Of a stretch of 32,983 nucleotides of DNA, positions 24,242-32,983 are shown piece after piece. Below the pieces are notes generated by a model. It did not search any database. It saw only the letters and a program-made list of their open reading frames with translations, and was not told the origin of the DNA. Source of the DNA: Pseudomonadota bacterium. Its GTDB lineage: Bacteria; Pseudomonadota; Gammaproteobacteria; Burkholderiales; SG8-39. The DNA is taken from positions 1 to 32,983 of the forward strand of contig JAJZPQ010000040.1 in the NCBI GenBank assembly GCA_021811085.1. Reading direction: 5' to 3'. The number at the start of each line of letters is the position of its first letter. Position 1 is the stretch's first letter. Made by a program: the position numbers and the translations under genes.

Positions 24242-25567
24242 CTACTGCTTTTTCAAGTAGGGGTTGGTCGAAGTTTTGAACTGCACCTTGAGCGGCGTTC
24301 CCTGCAGCGAGAACGCCTCCCGAAAGCGTCCCTCCAGATAGCGCCGGTAGCTCTCGGGCACGGCATTGAGCGCATTGCCGTGAATGACGATCAGCGGCGG
24401 GTTCATGCCGCCCTGGTGGGCGTAGCGCAGCTTGGGCCGGGTCAGCCCTTTGCGCGGCGGCTGCTGGCGCTCGACCGACTCGATCAGCACACGCGTCAGG
24501 CGCGGCGTCGAAAGCTTCATCATGGCGGCGCGGTAGGCGTCGTCGATCGAAGGCAGCAAGCCGGCGAGGCCGCTGCCCTGCAGCGCAGAAATGAAATGAA
24601 AGCGCGCGAAGCCGAGAAAACCGAGCTTGCGTCCAAGATCGCGCTTTACGCACTCGCGCTGATACTCGTCCACGCCATCCCATTTATTGACCGCCACCAC
24701 CAGCGCGCGCCCCTTCTCCACGACGTAGCCGGCGATATGCGCGTCCTGGTCGGAAATCTCCGCCTGCGCATCGAGCACCAGCACCACCACGTTCGCCTGA
24801 TCCACCGATTGCAGCGTCTTGATCACGGAAAACTTTTCCACCGACTCGAACACCTGGCCGCGGCGGCGCAAACCCGCCGTATCGACCAGCGTATAGCGCC
24901 TGCCGTCGCGCTCGAACGGGACGTCGATGCTGTCGCGCGTGGTGCCCGGCTGGTCGAAAGCGATGACCCGGTTCTCGCCCAGCAGGGCGTTGATCAGGGT
25001 CGACTTGCCGACGTTGGGCCGGCCGATGATGGCAATGCGCGGATGATCGGGCGCCGGCTCTTCTGCGGGTTCGCGCTCGAATCCCTCGAGCGCCAGCTCG
25101 ACCAGGTCGTTCACACCTTCGCCGTGCGCGGCCGAGATCGCGTAGGGCTGACCCAGGGCGAGCTCGTGGAACTCGGCGGTGACCACGCCGGTATTCATGC
25201 CCTCGGCCTTGTTCACGGTGAGCAAGACCCGCCGTCCGGTCTTGCGCAGCAGCGCGGCAATGTTGCGGTCCTGCGGCGCCAGCCCCTGGCGCACGTCGAC
25301 CATGAACAGGATGACGTCGGCTTCGGCGATGGCCTGCAGCGTCTGTTTCGCCATCTCGTGCAGAATGCCGTCTTTCGCCACCGGCTCGAAGCCGCCGGTG
25401 TCGACCACCAAGAATGGCGTCGTGCCCACCCTGCCTTCGCCGTAATGGCGGTCGCGCGTCAGCCCGGGCATGTCGGCGACGAGCGCGTCGCGGCTGCGCG
25501 TGAGCCGGTTGAACAGCGTGGATTTGCCGACGTTGGGCCGGCCGACGATGACGAGGGTGGGTTTCAT
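24242..25567 (-). CDS. der: Ribosome biogenesis GTPase Der (EngA)
   Basis: A 441-residue protein with two tandem G domains and a KH-like C-terminal domain, required for 50S subunit assembly. P-loops GRPNVGKST occur twice (about 8-16 and 184-192), each followed by DTGG or DTAG, with NKAEG and NKWDG as G4 motifs. The C-terminal domain ends with [19 protein letters not shown]. The length is normal. It is downstream of bamB with an 84-bp gap, the common bamB-der arrangement. Confidence 0.97.
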   Translation of the reverse strand: MKPTLVIVGRPNVGKSTLFNRLTRSRDALVADMPGLTRDRHYGEGRVGTTPFLVVDTGGFEPVAKDGILHEMAKQTLQAIAEADVILFMVDVRQGLAPQDRNIAALLRKTGRRVLLTVNKAEGMNTGVVTAEFHELALGQPYAISAAHGEGVNDLVELALEGFEREPAEEPAPDHPRIAIIGRPNVGKSTLINALLGENRVIAFDQPGTTRDSIDVPFERDGRRYTLVDTAGLRRRGQVFESVEKFSVIKTLQSVDQANVVVLVLDAQAEISDQDAHIAGYVVEKGRALVVAVNKWDGVDEYQRECVKRDLGRKLGFLGFARFHFISALQGSGLAGLLPSIDDAYRAAMMKLSTPRLTRVLIESVERQQPPRKGLTRPKLRYAHQGGMNPPLIVIHGNALNAVPESYRRYLEGRFREAFSLQGTPLKVQFKTSTNPYLKKQ

Positions 25568-25651
25568 GAGTGCGCTATCCGGCGCGTACGCGCGCCGGCC
25601 GGAAAGAAATCAAGTCTTCCCGCGCGCGCCGCGCCTGCGCCCGGTGCGGGC

Positions 25652-26845
25652 TTATTGCGGGATGCTGAAGGCATACAGCCCGCCATTGCGGGTCTGTATC
25701 AGAAAACCGCCGTTGGGGAGAGCAATCGGATTGGTGCTGACCGGACTGCCGTCGGTCGCCACGCGGCCGGTGAAAGCGCCGGAATCGCGCGCGAGAAAAT
25801 GCACGAAACCCTGAATGTCGGCGACCACGATCTGGTGGCCCAGCGCGAGCGGCGCCGACAGGTTGCGCAGGGCGAGCTTGTCCTGACGCCATACGCTGGT
25901 CCCGCTGGAGCGATCCAACGCCTGCACCACACCCTTGTCGTCGCTGACGAAAGCGTAACCCGCATCCAGCGCCAGACCCGACGTGCTCGACATTTCCCGT
26001 CCCCATAAAGCCTGGCCGCTGGCGCGGTCAAAGCAGCCGATGCGGCCCTGATAGGCCACGGCGCAGACCTCGCGTCCGTCGACCACCGGCAAGCCGATCA
26101 CGTCGGTGACACGCTCCAATTCCGTCGTGCCGCGCGGCAGCGACACGGTTGCCTCCCAGCGCACCGCACCGTTGGCGAGATCGATCGCCGCCAGTTTGCC
26201 GCCCGCAAATCCGGCGTAGACCACGCCCCCGGCTATGCTGATCCCCACGGGCGAGCGCACGGTAAGCGCGGGCGTCGCGCGCTGGTAGTACCACTTGCGT
26301 TTGCCGTCCTTGGCGTCCAATCCGAAAATGCGGCTGTCGGCGCTGCGCACCACGACCACGCCCTGCGCGATCTGCGGTGCCGCCAGCACTTCGCTGCTGA
26401 CCAGCGTTTTCCACAGCGCGGTGCCGCTGCTGTCGTACGCCAGCACCTCGCCCTTGCCGGTGCCCACCACGACCAAACCGGAGCCGGCGCCGACGCCGCC
26501 AGTCAGAGGCTCCCCGGCGCTGATGCGCCACAGCTGTTTGCCGCTGCCGACGTCCAGGCGCGTGATCGTGCCGTCCTGGGCGGCCGCATAGACGCTGTCG
26601 CCGGCGAGCGCCGGACTGAATATGTCCCGGCGCGAGTCGCCCACGTTCGCCTGCCACAGGGTGCCGACCTTGATCGATTGCTTCAGCTCGGGCAGCGCTG
26701 CCATGTTCGGCGCGGCACTGCGGCTGCCGAACCAGTTCAGCGGATTGATGGTATCGATCACATTGCTGACCGTGCTGCCGCCGCCGCACCCCGCGAGCAG
26801 CAGCGTCGCGCCCAGCATCGCCGCAAATGCCCAGGTGCGCTTCAT
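25652..26845 (-). CDS. bamB: Outer-membrane protein assembly factor BamB
   Basis: A 397-residue lipoprotein of the BAM complex on the periplasmic face of the outer membrane. A signal peptide ends in the lipobox LLAGC (Cys19). The rest is an eight-bladed propeller of PQQ/WD-like blades, seen as recurring units such as GTITRLDVGSGKQLWRI, GEVLAYDSSGTALWK and GRIGCFDRASGQALW. The length is typical of BamB. Its ATG overlaps the stop of the yfgM-like gene by 4 nt (ATGA), as in many proteobacteria. Confidence 0.95.
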   Translation of the reverse strand: MKRTWAFAAMLGATLLLAGCGGGSTVSNVIDTINPLNWFGSRSAAPNMAALPELKQSIKVGTLWQANVGDSRRDIFSPALAGDSVYAAAQDGTITRLDVGSGKQLWRISAGEPLTGGVGAGSGLVVVGTGKGEVLAYDSSGTALWKTLVSSEVLAAPQIAQGVVVVRSADSRIFGLDAKDGKRKWYYQRATPALTVRSPVGISIAGGVVYAGFAGGKLAAIDLANGAVRWEATVSLPRGTTELERVTDVIGLPVVDGREVCAVAYQGRIGCFDRASGQALWGREMSSTSGLALDAGYAFVSDDKGVVQALDRSSGTSVWRQDKLALRNLSAPLALGHQIVVADIQGFVHFLARDSGAFTGRVATDGSPVSTNPIALPNGGFLIQTRNGGLYAFSIPQ

Positions 26846-27483
26846 TTGGCGCTTCCCAGCGCGTCCAGGCGCAGCTGGATCGATGCACGCAGCGCGGCGT
26901 CCTTGGAATCCGCCTTGTCCAGCGCAGACTTGTACGCGGTGCGCGCCTCGTCCGGCTTGGCCTGCGCGACCAGAACATCGCCCTTGGATGCGAGGAACAG
27001 CGCGTCGAATGCGGCGCCGTGTTTTGCGTCCAGCGTCTTCAGCGCCTCGTCGTAGGCTTTTTCGTCAAGCATTACGCTGGCAAGGCGCAGGCGCGCGATA
27101 TCCTGCAGGCCCTCGTCCTTGGCGTTCTCGGCCACCCAGGCAAGCTGAGCGTGCGCAGTCTTCAAGTCACCGGCCTGGAAGTGTGCCTTGGCCGACACCA
27201 GCGCTGCCATCGCGGCGTACGCCGTGCGCGGATAGTGTTCCATCACCGCGCCGGCGCTCTCGCGCACCAGTTTCAGGTCGCCCGCGTGCGCAGCTTTCTG
27301 CACCGCGTCGTACATGCCGGAGGCCTGCACCGCCTGATTGCGCTGATAATAATTCCAGCCCTGCCACGCGGCGAACGCAAACAGCACCAGGGTAACGACG
27401 GTAAGCACCAGATTGCCGTTCTCCTGCCACCACGCCTTCAGCGAAGCCAGTTGTTCTTGTTCTTCCAGATCATATGCAGCCAT
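26842..27483 (-). CDS. yfgM: YfgM-like tetratricopeptide membrane protein
   Basis: A 213-residue protein with a short cytoplasmic start (MAAYDLEEQEQLASLKAWWQ), one membrane helix (about 29-47) and a periplasmic TPR-like region of helical pairs. This matches YfgM (AncA), a partner of the Sec translocon and the periplasmic chaperone PpiD. It lies between hisS and bamB, the position it has in E. coli and relatives. ATG 27483 is the family start; the stop overlaps bamB by 4 nt, and hisS ends 2 bp upstream. Confidence 0.9.
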   Translation of the reverse strand: MAAYDLEEQEQLASLKAWWQENGNLVLTVVTLVLFAFAAWQGWNYYQRNQAVQASGMYDAVQKAAHAGDLKLVRESAGAVMEHYPRTAYAAMAALVSAKAHFQAGDLKTAHAQLAWVAENAKDEGLQDIARLRLASVMLDEKAYDEALKTLDAKHGAAFDALFLASKGDVLVAQAKPDEARTAYKSALDKADSKDAALRASIQLRLDALGSAK

Positions 27484-27485
27484 GC

Positions 27486-28781
27486 TTAGTCCTTTAATCC
27501 TTCTTCGTCTGTGGTAAACAGCAAATTGGTCACGGTGTCGGGCAGCGTGGCGCGCGCCACGCGCACTTGCGCGCGCTCCTGGCGCAGGTGTTTCACGCTG
27601 GCCTCGTCGTTGGCCGCTTCGTCCTCGCCCAGGATCACCGCGAGCACGGCGCCGCTGGCGTCGGCTTTTTTCATCTGCGCTTTGAAACTGCCGCCGCCGC
27701 AGTGTTGCAGCACCGACAGGCCGTGGTTGCGCAGTTCTTCGGCAACGCCGAAGGCCATGCGATCGGCCGCGCTGCCCTGGTGCACGACATAGACCTCGCA
27801 CTGGGCCGCGGGTTCCAGCGTGCGCGCCTCCTGCATCAGCGCAAGCAGCCGCTCCAGCCCCATGGCAAAACCGCAGGCGGGCGTCGGCTTGCCGCCGATC
27901 TGCTCGAACAGGCCGTCATAGCGCCCGCCGCCGCACACCGTACCCTGCGCGCCGAGGCGGTCGGTGACCCACTCGAACACGGTCAGATTGTAATAGTCCA
28001 GACCGCGCACCATGCGCGGATTGATGCTGTAGGGGATGCCGACATCCTTCAGCACCTGCTGCACACCCTCGAAATGCGCCAGCGAGGCCTCGCCCAGATG
28101 ATCGAGCAGCCGCGGCGCGGCTTCGATCAGCGGCTGCATCAGCGGATTCTTGCTGTCGAGCACGCGCAGCGGATTGGTGTGCATGCGGCGCTTTGCGTCC
28201 GCGTCCAGCGCGTCCTCGTTCGCCTGCAGATACTGCACCAGCTGCGTGCGATGGCGCGCGCGTTCTTCCGGGCTGCCGAGAGAATTGAGCTGCAGCTTGA
28301 TATCGGCGAGGCCGAGGTCGTCCCACAGCCGCGCGCACATCAGCAGCAACTCCGCATCCACGTCCGGTCCGGCGTAACCCAGGGCTTCCGCGCCGACCTG
28401 ATGAAACTGGCGATAGCGCCCCTTCTGCGGCCGCTCGTGCCGGTACATCGGCCCCATGTAATACAGGCGCTGCGGGCTGCCGTAGAGCAGATTGTGCTGA
28501 ATCGCAGCGCGTACCGTCGAGGCGGTGGCTTCCGGCCGCAGCGTCAGCGCTTCCCCGTTCAACTCGTCGACGAAACTGTACATTTCCCTTTCGACGATGT
28601 CGGTGGCTTCGCCGATGGCGCGACGAAACAGCCCGGTCGGCTCGAGCAGCGGCGTGCGCAGGTTGCGATAGCCGTAGCTGCGGAACCAGGAGCGCAGCGT
28701 CTCCTCCAATTCCTCCCACAGGGCTGCCTCGTCCGGCAGGATGTCGTTCATCCCGCGGACTGCTTGTATGGTATGACTCAT
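27486..28781 (-). CDS. hisS: Histidyl-tRNA synthetase
   Basis: A 431-residue class II synthetase that charges tRNA-His. It begins [11 protein letters not shown], typical of HisRS, with motif 2 in [20 protein letters not shown], the histidine-binding loops [12 protein letters not shown] and GGGRYDGL, motif 3 [10 protein letters not shown] and a C-terminal anticodon-binding domain ending near LFTTDEEG. The length is right. The start is taken at ATG 28781; the ribosome site is weak. Unlike HisZ (19262-20407) it has all catalytic motifs. Confidence 0.97.
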   Translation of the reverse strand: MSHTIQAVRGMNDILPDEAALWEELEETLRSWFRSYGYRNLRTPLLEPTGLFRRAIGEATDIVEREMYSFVDELNGEALTLRPEATASTVRAAIQHNLLYGSPQRLYYMGPMYRHERPQKGRYRQFHQVGAEALGYAGPDVDAELLLMCARLWDDLGLADIKLQLNSLGSPEERARHRTQLVQYLQANEDALDADAKRRMHTNPLRVLDSKNPLMQPLIEAAPRLLDHLGEASLAHFEGVQQVLKDVGIPYSINPRMVRGLDYYNLTVFEWVTDRLGAQGTVCGGGRYDGLFEQIGGKPTPACGFAMGLERLLALMQEARTLEPAAQCEVYVVHQGSAADRMAFGVAEELRNHGLSVLQHCGGGSFKAQMKKADASGAVLAVILGEDEAANDEASVKHLRQERAQVRVARATLPDTVTNLLFTTDEEGLKD

Positions 28782-28804
28782 GTTCGCGTCGAGTATGGAT
28801 GGAC

Positions 28805-30070
28805 CTAGGCCGAGGCCTTGATCGAAATGGTCGTTCTGGCCGCGGCTGCGCCGCCGGCGCCGTAGTGGCTGCGCACGTAATCGTCCACGATCTTCTGGAA
28901 GTCGCGCGCGATATTCTCCCCTTTGAGCGTCACCGTCTTCTCGCCGTCGACGAATACCGGCGCCACCGGATGCTCGCCCGAACCCGGCAGGCTGATGCCG
29001 ATATTGGAATGCTTGGATTCGCCCGGGCCGTTGACGACGCAGCCCATCACTGCCACGTGCATGTCTTCCACGCCCGGATATTGCCCGCGCCACAGCGGCA
29101 TCTGGCGGCGCAGGTAGGCCTGAATGTCGGCGGCGAGCTCCTGGAAATAGGTACTGGTGGTGCGGCCGCAACCGGGGCAACTGATGACCAGCGGCGCAAA
29201 CGATCTCAGCCCCATGGTCTGCAGGATTTCCTGCGCCACCACGACTTCGCGCGTACGGTCGCCGCCCGGCTCCGGCGTGAGCGATATGCGAATGGTGTCG
29301 CCGATGCCTTCCTGCAGCAGCACCGACAGCGCCGCGGTCGAGGCGACGATGCCCTTGGACCCCATGCCGGCCTCGGTGAGTCCCAGGTGCAGCGGGTAGT
29401 CGCAGCGCGCCGCCAGATCACGATAGACCGAAATCAAATCCTGCACCCCGCTGACTTTGCACGACAGGACGATCCGGTCCGCCGGAAGTCCCCATTTCTC
29501 GGCCTGCGCCGCCGACTCCAGGGCCGACACCACCAGCGCCTCGCGCATCACGGCATCGGCCGCGAGCGGCTGCGCGCGCGCGCCGTTCTCGTCCATCAGG
29601 CGCGCAAGCAGCGCCTGGTCCAGGCTGCCCCAATTCACGCCGATGCGCACCGGCTTGCCGTAGTTGCAGGCCATTTCGATCATGGTCGCGAACTGCTCGT
29701 CGCGTTTAGAGCCTTTGCCGACGTTGCCGGGGTTGATGCGGTACTTGGCCAGCGCCTCGGCACACTCCGGATACTGGCTGAGCAGGCGGTGGCCGTTGAA
29801 ATGGAAATCTCCGACCAAAGGCACGCTGCAGTTCCTGCGCGCGAGCTCGTCGCGGATGTGCGCGACCTGCGCTGCCGCCTCCGCCGTGTTGACGGTGATG
29901 CGCACCAGTTCGGATCCCGCGCGCGCGAGATCGTGCACCTGCTGCGCCGTGGCCAGCGCGTCGGCCGTGTCGGTGTTGGTCATGGACTGCACCACGATGG
30001 GCGCGCCGCCGCCGATGACGACGTCGCCGATGCGCACTTGGCGCGTGAACTTGCGCGTATTCGCCGACAT
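28805..30070 (-). CDS. ispG: 4-Hydroxy-3-methylbut-2-enyl diphosphate synthase
   Basis: A 421-residue iron-sulfur enzyme of the MEP pathway to isoprenoids; it converts methylerythritol cyclodiphosphate to HMBPP using two electrons. The N-terminal TIM barrel shows [11 protein letters not shown] and [16 protein letters not shown]. The [4Fe-4S] cysteines are in ISCPGCGRT and [10 protein letters not shown], followed by [10 protein letters not shown]. The insertion between barrel and cluster domain is of the usual bacterial size. It lies between rodZ (5-bp gap) and hisS (23-bp gap), the common rodZ-ispG-hisS order. Confidence 0.97.
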   Translation of the reverse strand: MSANTRKFTRQVRIGDVVIGGGAPIVVQSMTNTDTADALATAQQVHDLARAGSELVRITVNTAEAAAQVAHIRDELARRNCSVPLVGDFHFNGHRLLSQYPECAEALAKYRINPGNVGKGSKRDEQFATMIEMACNYGKPVRIGVNWGSLDQALLARLMDENGARAQPLAADAVMREALVVSALESAAQAEKWGLPADRIVLSCKVSGVQDLISVYRDLAARCDYPLHLGLTEAGMGSKGIVASTAALSVLLQEGIGDTIRISLTPEPGGDRTREVVVAQEILQTMGLRSFAPLVISCPGCGRTTSTYFQELAADIQAYLRRQMPLWRGQYPGVEDMHVAVMGCVVNGPGESKHSNIGISLPGSGEHPVAPVFVDGEKTVTLKGENIARDFQKIVDDYVRSHYGAGGAAAARTTISIKASA

Positions 30071-30075
30071 CGTCG

Positions 30076-30951
30076 CTATTCGAGCTTCAGGCGCGCGACA
30101 TCGACCTTGAAATAAGGCCGCAGATCGACGGGTGCGTCGTTGTACTGCAGCCGCACTTTGGCGGCGTTGCCGATGACGACATCGAAAGGCGGCACCCCGT
30201 CGATAGACTGACGCGTGCCGGGCTGATTGAGCTGGGACAGCAGCACTTTGCCGTCCGCCTGCTTGATTTCGACCCAGGACAGCTGGTCGAACTCGAGCTC
30301 GATGCGCTTTTGCCCGCTGACGCTGACCGCTGCAGCAGCAGCCGGTGCAGCCGCCGCAACGGCGGGTGCAACGGGTTCCGCAGTCCGCGCTTCGACCGCT
30401 GGCGCAGCTCGCGTCACGCTCGCCGGCGCCACAGGCTCCGCCGGCGGCAACGGCGCGGGCGCAGCTGCCTGCACCGGCACCACCGAACGTGCATCGACGG
30501 CGGCAGCCTTGGGCTTGATCGTCACAACCTCACCCGTGTCCAGCGGGCTCAACCGCCATTCGTAGGCCACGATCGCCACCGCCACCAGAGCCGCGACCGA
30601 CAACAGGACATACAGGCGGTTGGACGACTTTTCGCCGCCCTCGATGAAGGGCTCCTGACCGCTGGTGCGCAGATCGACGGTAACGCTGCCGGGAATATCG
30701 CGCCGGGCGAGATCCGTGAGCAGCGGCGCCGGATCGATCTGCACCAGCTTGGCATAACTGCGGATCATGCCGCGCACAAAAGTCGTGCCGGGCAGCTTGG
30801 CGTAGTCGTCGGCTTCGATAGCCGCGATCTGCTTCACCCCATACTTGATTTGCTGCGACACGTCGGCCACGCTGAGCTTCAGCTCGGCGCGCGCCGCAGC
30901 GAGCGTCTGCCCCGGACTCAGCTGCTCGGTCGCTGGCGCCGCGTCGCTCAT
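30076..30951 (-). CDS. rodZ: Cytoskeletal protein RodZ
   Basis: A 291-residue bitopic membrane protein that links MreB to the cell-wall machinery. Residues ~10-80 are a Cro/HTH_25-type helix-turn-helix ([21 protein letters not shown]), which in RodZ binds MreB rather than DNA. One membrane helix follows (about 113-131), then a periplasmic Ala/Pro/Val-rich linker and a C-terminal DUF4115 domain (about 215-290; [19 protein letters not shown]). Start ATG 30951 overlaps the stop of the pilW gene by 4 nt. The domain order and place in front of ispG make the call firm. Confidence 0.93.
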   Translation of the reverse strand: MSDAAPATEQLSPGQTLAAARAELKLSVADVSQQIKYGVKQIAAIEADDYAKLPGTTFVRGMIRSYAKLVQIDPAPLLTDLARRDIPGSVTVDLRTSGQEPFIEGGEKSSNRLYVLLSVAALVAVAIVAYEWRLSPLDTGEVVTIKPKAAAVDARSVVPVQAAAPAPLPPAEPVAPASVTRAAPAVEARTAEPVAPAVAAAAPAAAAAVSVSGQKRIELEFDQLSWVEIKQADGKVLLSQLNQPGTRQSIDGVPPFDVVIGNAAKVRLQYNDAPVDLRPYFKVDVARLKLE

Positions 30952-31748
30952 TCAAATCGACCCTTGAGCAAGTCCTGATACTCAGGCGACCCGGAAAAGC
31001 GCTGCCGCAGCTGGGCGGCCAGCAAATTTTCCGCGCCCCGGTCACCCAGCTTGCGCTGTATACGCAGCGCCAGCCACAGCGATTCCGCCGTAGGCTCGAC
31101 CAGCCGATTGAAGCGCTCGATCAGACTGCGCGCTTTTTCCAGCTGGCCGTGCTTGTACTCGATCGAAGCGAGATTGAGCAGCGCGAGCAGGTTATCCGGA
31201 TCGCTGCGCAGCGCGCGTTCGAAATAGTCGACCGAATCGCGTCCGTCGTTCTTCTTGAGCGAGCACAATCCGGCGTTGACATAGGAGCGCGCCGGTGTCT
31301 TGTACAGGGGATTTTTCAGCGCGGCGAAGAAGTAGGCAATCGACTGGTCCTCGCGCCCGGTGCGGCACAGGAACCAGCCGTAATTGTTGTTGATGTCCGG
31401 ATCGTTCGGCGCCAGCGCCAGCGCGCGTTCGAAATTTTTCTGCGCGGCGTCGTTTTCGCGCAGGTCCATGTGCACCAGCCCGAGCACGCTGTAGGCCGAG
31501 GCATAATTCGGGTCGGCCTTGATTGCCGTGTGCAGCTCCTCCAGCGCGACACCGATGTTGCCATGTTCAAAATATGCCGAGCCGAGTTCGGTATGTATGC
31601 GCGCGCGGTTGCGCGGATCGCCCGCCTCGCCGGTCATGGTGCCGGTATCGACCGTATCCTGGCTCGACGAAGACAGCGGCGCCTGGGCGCAGCCGCCCAG
31701 CGCCCCTGCGAGAACGAGCGCCGCAAGCAGAAATTTCGATTTCAGCAT
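30948..31748 (-). CDS. pilW: Type IV pilus biogenesis lipoprotein PilW/PilF
   Basis: A 266-residue outer-membrane lipoprotein: signal peptide with lipobox LGGC (Cys20), then TPR repeats, seen as [60 protein letters not shown] and [20 protein letters not shown]. This is the pilotin-type protein (PilF in Pseudomonas, PilW in Neisseria) that places or stabilises the PilQ secretin. Its ATG lies inside the last codons of rlmN (7-nt overlap), and it overlaps rodZ by 4 nt. The order rlmN-pilW-rodZ-ispG-hisS is conserved in many proteobacteria. Confidence 0.92.
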   Translation of the reverse strand: MLKSKFLLAALVLAGALGGCAQAPLSSSSQDTVDTGTMTGEAGDPRNRARIHTELGSAYFEHGNIGVALEELHTAIKADPNYASAYSVLGLVHMDLRENDAAQKNFERALALAPNDPDINNNYGWFLCRTGREDQSIAYFFAALKNPLYKTPARSYVNAGLCSLKKNDGRDSVDYFERALRSDPDNLLALLNLASIEYKHGQLEKARSLIERFNRLVEPTAESLWLALRIQRKLGDRGAENLLAAQLRQRFSGSPEYQDLLKGRFE

Positions 31749-32827
31749 GGCTGTATCTCCACCACGCGGCGCGTGCGCCGGGTCTTGTCGTCCACCTTGC
31801 CGGCGAGTTGCCCGCAGGCTGCATCGATATCGTCGCCGCGCGTCTTGCGCGTCGTCACCACCAGCCCCGCCGCAAGCAGGGTTTCGGCAAAACGGCGGAT
31901 GGCCTCGCGCGGCGAGCGCTTGAAACCGGATTGGGGGAACGGGTTGAACGGAATCAGGTTGAATTTGCACGGGACGTCGCGCACCAGCGCGATCAATTCG
32001 CGTGCCTGTTCCACGCTATCGTTGACGCCGTCGAGCATGACATATTCGAACGTGATGAAATCGCGCGGCGCCTTGTCCAGATAGCGCCGGCAGGCTGCCA
32101 GCAGTTCGGCCAGCGGGTATTTCCGGTTGATCGGCACCAGCACGTCGCGCAGCGCATCGTTCGGCGCATGCAGCGATACCGCCAGCGCCACCGGACAGGC
32201 ATCGCGCAGCCGGTCGATTGCCGGCACGATGCCCGACGTCGAAAGCGTCACGCGCCGGCGCGACAAACCATAAGCGTTGTCGTCCAGCATCAGGCGCATG
32301 GCCGCAACCACATTGTCGAAATTCGCCAGCGGCTCGCCCATGCCCATCATGACCACATTGCTCACCACGCGCTCCCCCTTGGAAGTGGCACCGAGCGCTT
32401 TATTCGCGATCCACAGCTGGCCGATGATCTCGGCGGTAGTCAGATTGCGGTTGAAGCCCTGTTTGCCGGTGGAGCAGAATTTGCAGTCCAGGGCGCAACC
32501 GGCCTGCGACGAAACGCACAGCGTGCCTCTGTTCGCCTCGGGGATGAATACCGACTCGACCGCGTTGCCGTTGCCTACATCGATCAGCCATTTGCGCGTG
32601 CCATCGGCGGCCGTGGCATCGGAGGCGATTCGCGGCGCCTCGATACGGGCGCACGCGGCAAGCTTTTCCCGCAGCGACTTCGCCAGATCGCTCATGTTCG
32701 AAAAATCCGCCTCCCCGCATTGGTGCATCCAGCGCAGCAGTTGCTTGGCGCGAAAAGGTTTCTCGCCGATATCGGCGAAAAAGCCGGTCAGCTGCGCGGC
32801 GTCGTAGTTGAGGAGGTTGGGAGTCAC
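31742..32827 (-). CDS. rlmN: Dual-specificity 23S rRNA/tRNA adenine-C2 methyltransferase RlmN
   Basis: A radical-SAM enzyme that methylates A2503 of 23S rRNA and A37 of some tRNAs. With a GTG start at 32827 it has 361 residues. The cluster cysteines are in CALDCKFC (Cys111, Cys115, Cys118). TLCVSSQ seven residues earlier holds Cys104, and [10 protein letters not shown] near the C-terminus holds the cysteine that carries the methyl group, so all key residues are present. The frame stays open to a TTG at 32875, but those codons run into insertion-sequence DNA, so GTG 32827 is preferred. No clear ribosome site precedes it. An IS end lies ~31 bp upstream, so the native promoter may have been displaced. 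Confidence 0.93.
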   Translation of the reverse strand: MTPNLLNYDAAQLTGFFADIGEKPFRAKQLLRWMHQCGEADFSNMSDLAKSLREKLAACARIEAPRIASDATAADGTRKWLIDVGNGNAVESVFIPEANRGTLCVSSQAGCALDCKFCSTGKQGFNRNLTTAEIIGQLWIANKALGATSKGERVVSNVVMMGMGEPLANFDNVVAAMRLMLDDNAYGLSRRRVTLSTSGIVPAIDRLRDACPVALAVSLHAPNDALRDVLVPINRKYPLAELLAACRRYLDKAPRDFITFEYVMLDGVNDSVEQARELIALVRDVPCKFNLIPFNPFPQSGFKRSPREAIRRFAETLLAAGLVVTTRKTRGDDIDAACGQLAGKVDDKTRRTRRVVEIQPC

Positions 32828-32846
32828 GGCCGAGTGGAATTCAGCG

Positions 32847-32875
32847 TGTATAAATGTGGCTCTGTTGAAATTCAA
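32847..32875 (-). promoter_or_regulatory. Hybrid promoter across the IS-rlmN junction
   Basis: On the minus strand TTGAAT (32875-32870), inside the IS end, and TATACA (32852-32847), in flanking DNA, are exactly 17 bp apart. The predicted start is near 32840, only ~13 bases before the proposed rlmN start. It is a good candidate for driving the rlmN-pilW-rodZ-ispG operon after the insertion. Confidence 0.55.
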
Positions 32876-32983
32876 GTGGGTTGCTGAGCATGAGGATTGA
32901 TCGCATGGAAGTCGAGTTTGCCGGCAATCAGGAAGATGACTGTCTTGATGGTAGACAGGCGGCTGAAGCCGCGAGCACGGCGT
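32858..32983 (-). mobile_element. End of an ISL3-like insertion sequence
   Basis: The terminal sequence GGCTCTGTTGAAATTC (32858-32873) has the GGCTCT opening known from ISL3-family ends and is directly followed by a transposase C-terminus. The remaining element lies beyond the window. ATAAATGT (32850-32857) would be the 8-bp target duplicate if this family assignment is right. Confidence 0.6.
32872..32983 (-). CDS. Transposase C-terminus, ISL3-like (partial)
   Basis: The minus-strand frame ending at TGA 32874-32872 encodes 36 residues that continue past the window edge: [20 protein letters not shown], then [16 protein letters not shown]. The [24 protein letters not shown] pattern is how I remember ISL3-family transposases ending in proteobacteria. 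The DDE residues are outside the window. Its stop codon overlaps the -35 box of the hybrid promoter in front of rlmN. Whether the element is intact cannot be seen. Confidence 0.6.
   Translation of the reverse strand, partial: RRARGFSRLSTIKTVIFLIAGKLDFHAINPHAQQPT

Overview
The window is high-GC chromosomal DNA of a betaproteobacterium. The right half carries the gene order purA-hisZ-DUF2065-hflC-hflK-hflX-hfq-der-bamB-yfgM-hisS-ispG-rodZ-pilW-rlmN, all on the minus strand (transcribed from high to low coordinates), which I know from Burkholderiales and Nitrosomonadales relatives. No rRNA, tRNA or CRISPR array was seen.

Layout. (1) 1-1790, plus strand: the end of an amidohydrolase and a dihydrodipicolinate-synthase-like lyase/aldolase. 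(2) 1791-7658: a mosaic region. A cyclic-di-GMP-I (GEMM-I) riboswitch leads into a MASE2-PAS membrane sensor that lacks any output domain. Convergent to it are a Tgl-like transglutaminase, a PsiF-repeat remnant, a secreted seven-repeat RCC1 protein, an OmpA-family gene broken by an in-frame TAG, a small dimeric alpha/beta-barrel protein and a degenerate GGDEF half-domain. (3) 7927-17883, minus strand: a catabolic block with a PF04199 cyclase, MmgE/PrpD, two CaiB/BaiF CoA-transferases, an acyl-CoA dehydrogenase, an SDR, an enoyl-CoA hydratase, an AMP-forming acyl-CoA ligase and a BadI/MenB-like crotonase. A 280-bp spacer at 12341-12621 splits this block and holds strong hairpins. (4) 17906-32827, minus strand: the core block listed above, with many 4-nt start/stop overlaps. 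(5) 32858-32983: the end of an ISL3-like insertion sequence, abutting rlmN.

How the genes fit together. Ligase, acyl-CoA dehydrogenase, hydratase, SDR dehydrogenase and BadI-like ring hydrolase are the same five enzyme types that open cyclohexanecarboxyl-CoA in Rhodopseudomonas palustris (AliA, AliB, BadK, BadH, BadI). Degradation of an alicyclic acid is therefore the best hypothesis for the block, though the substrate is inferred. The core block covers histidine and purine synthesis, HflKC protease control, RNA chaperoning, ribosome assembly, outer-membrane assembly, isoprenoid synthesis, cell shape and type IV pili.

The strongest unusual signals are the c-di-GMP riboswitch ahead of an output-less MASE2-PAS protein, the Tgl-like enzyme in a Gram-negative context, the hairpin cluster with related loops, the amber codon in the OmpA gene, and a near-consensus hybrid promoter formed where the IS joins rlmN.
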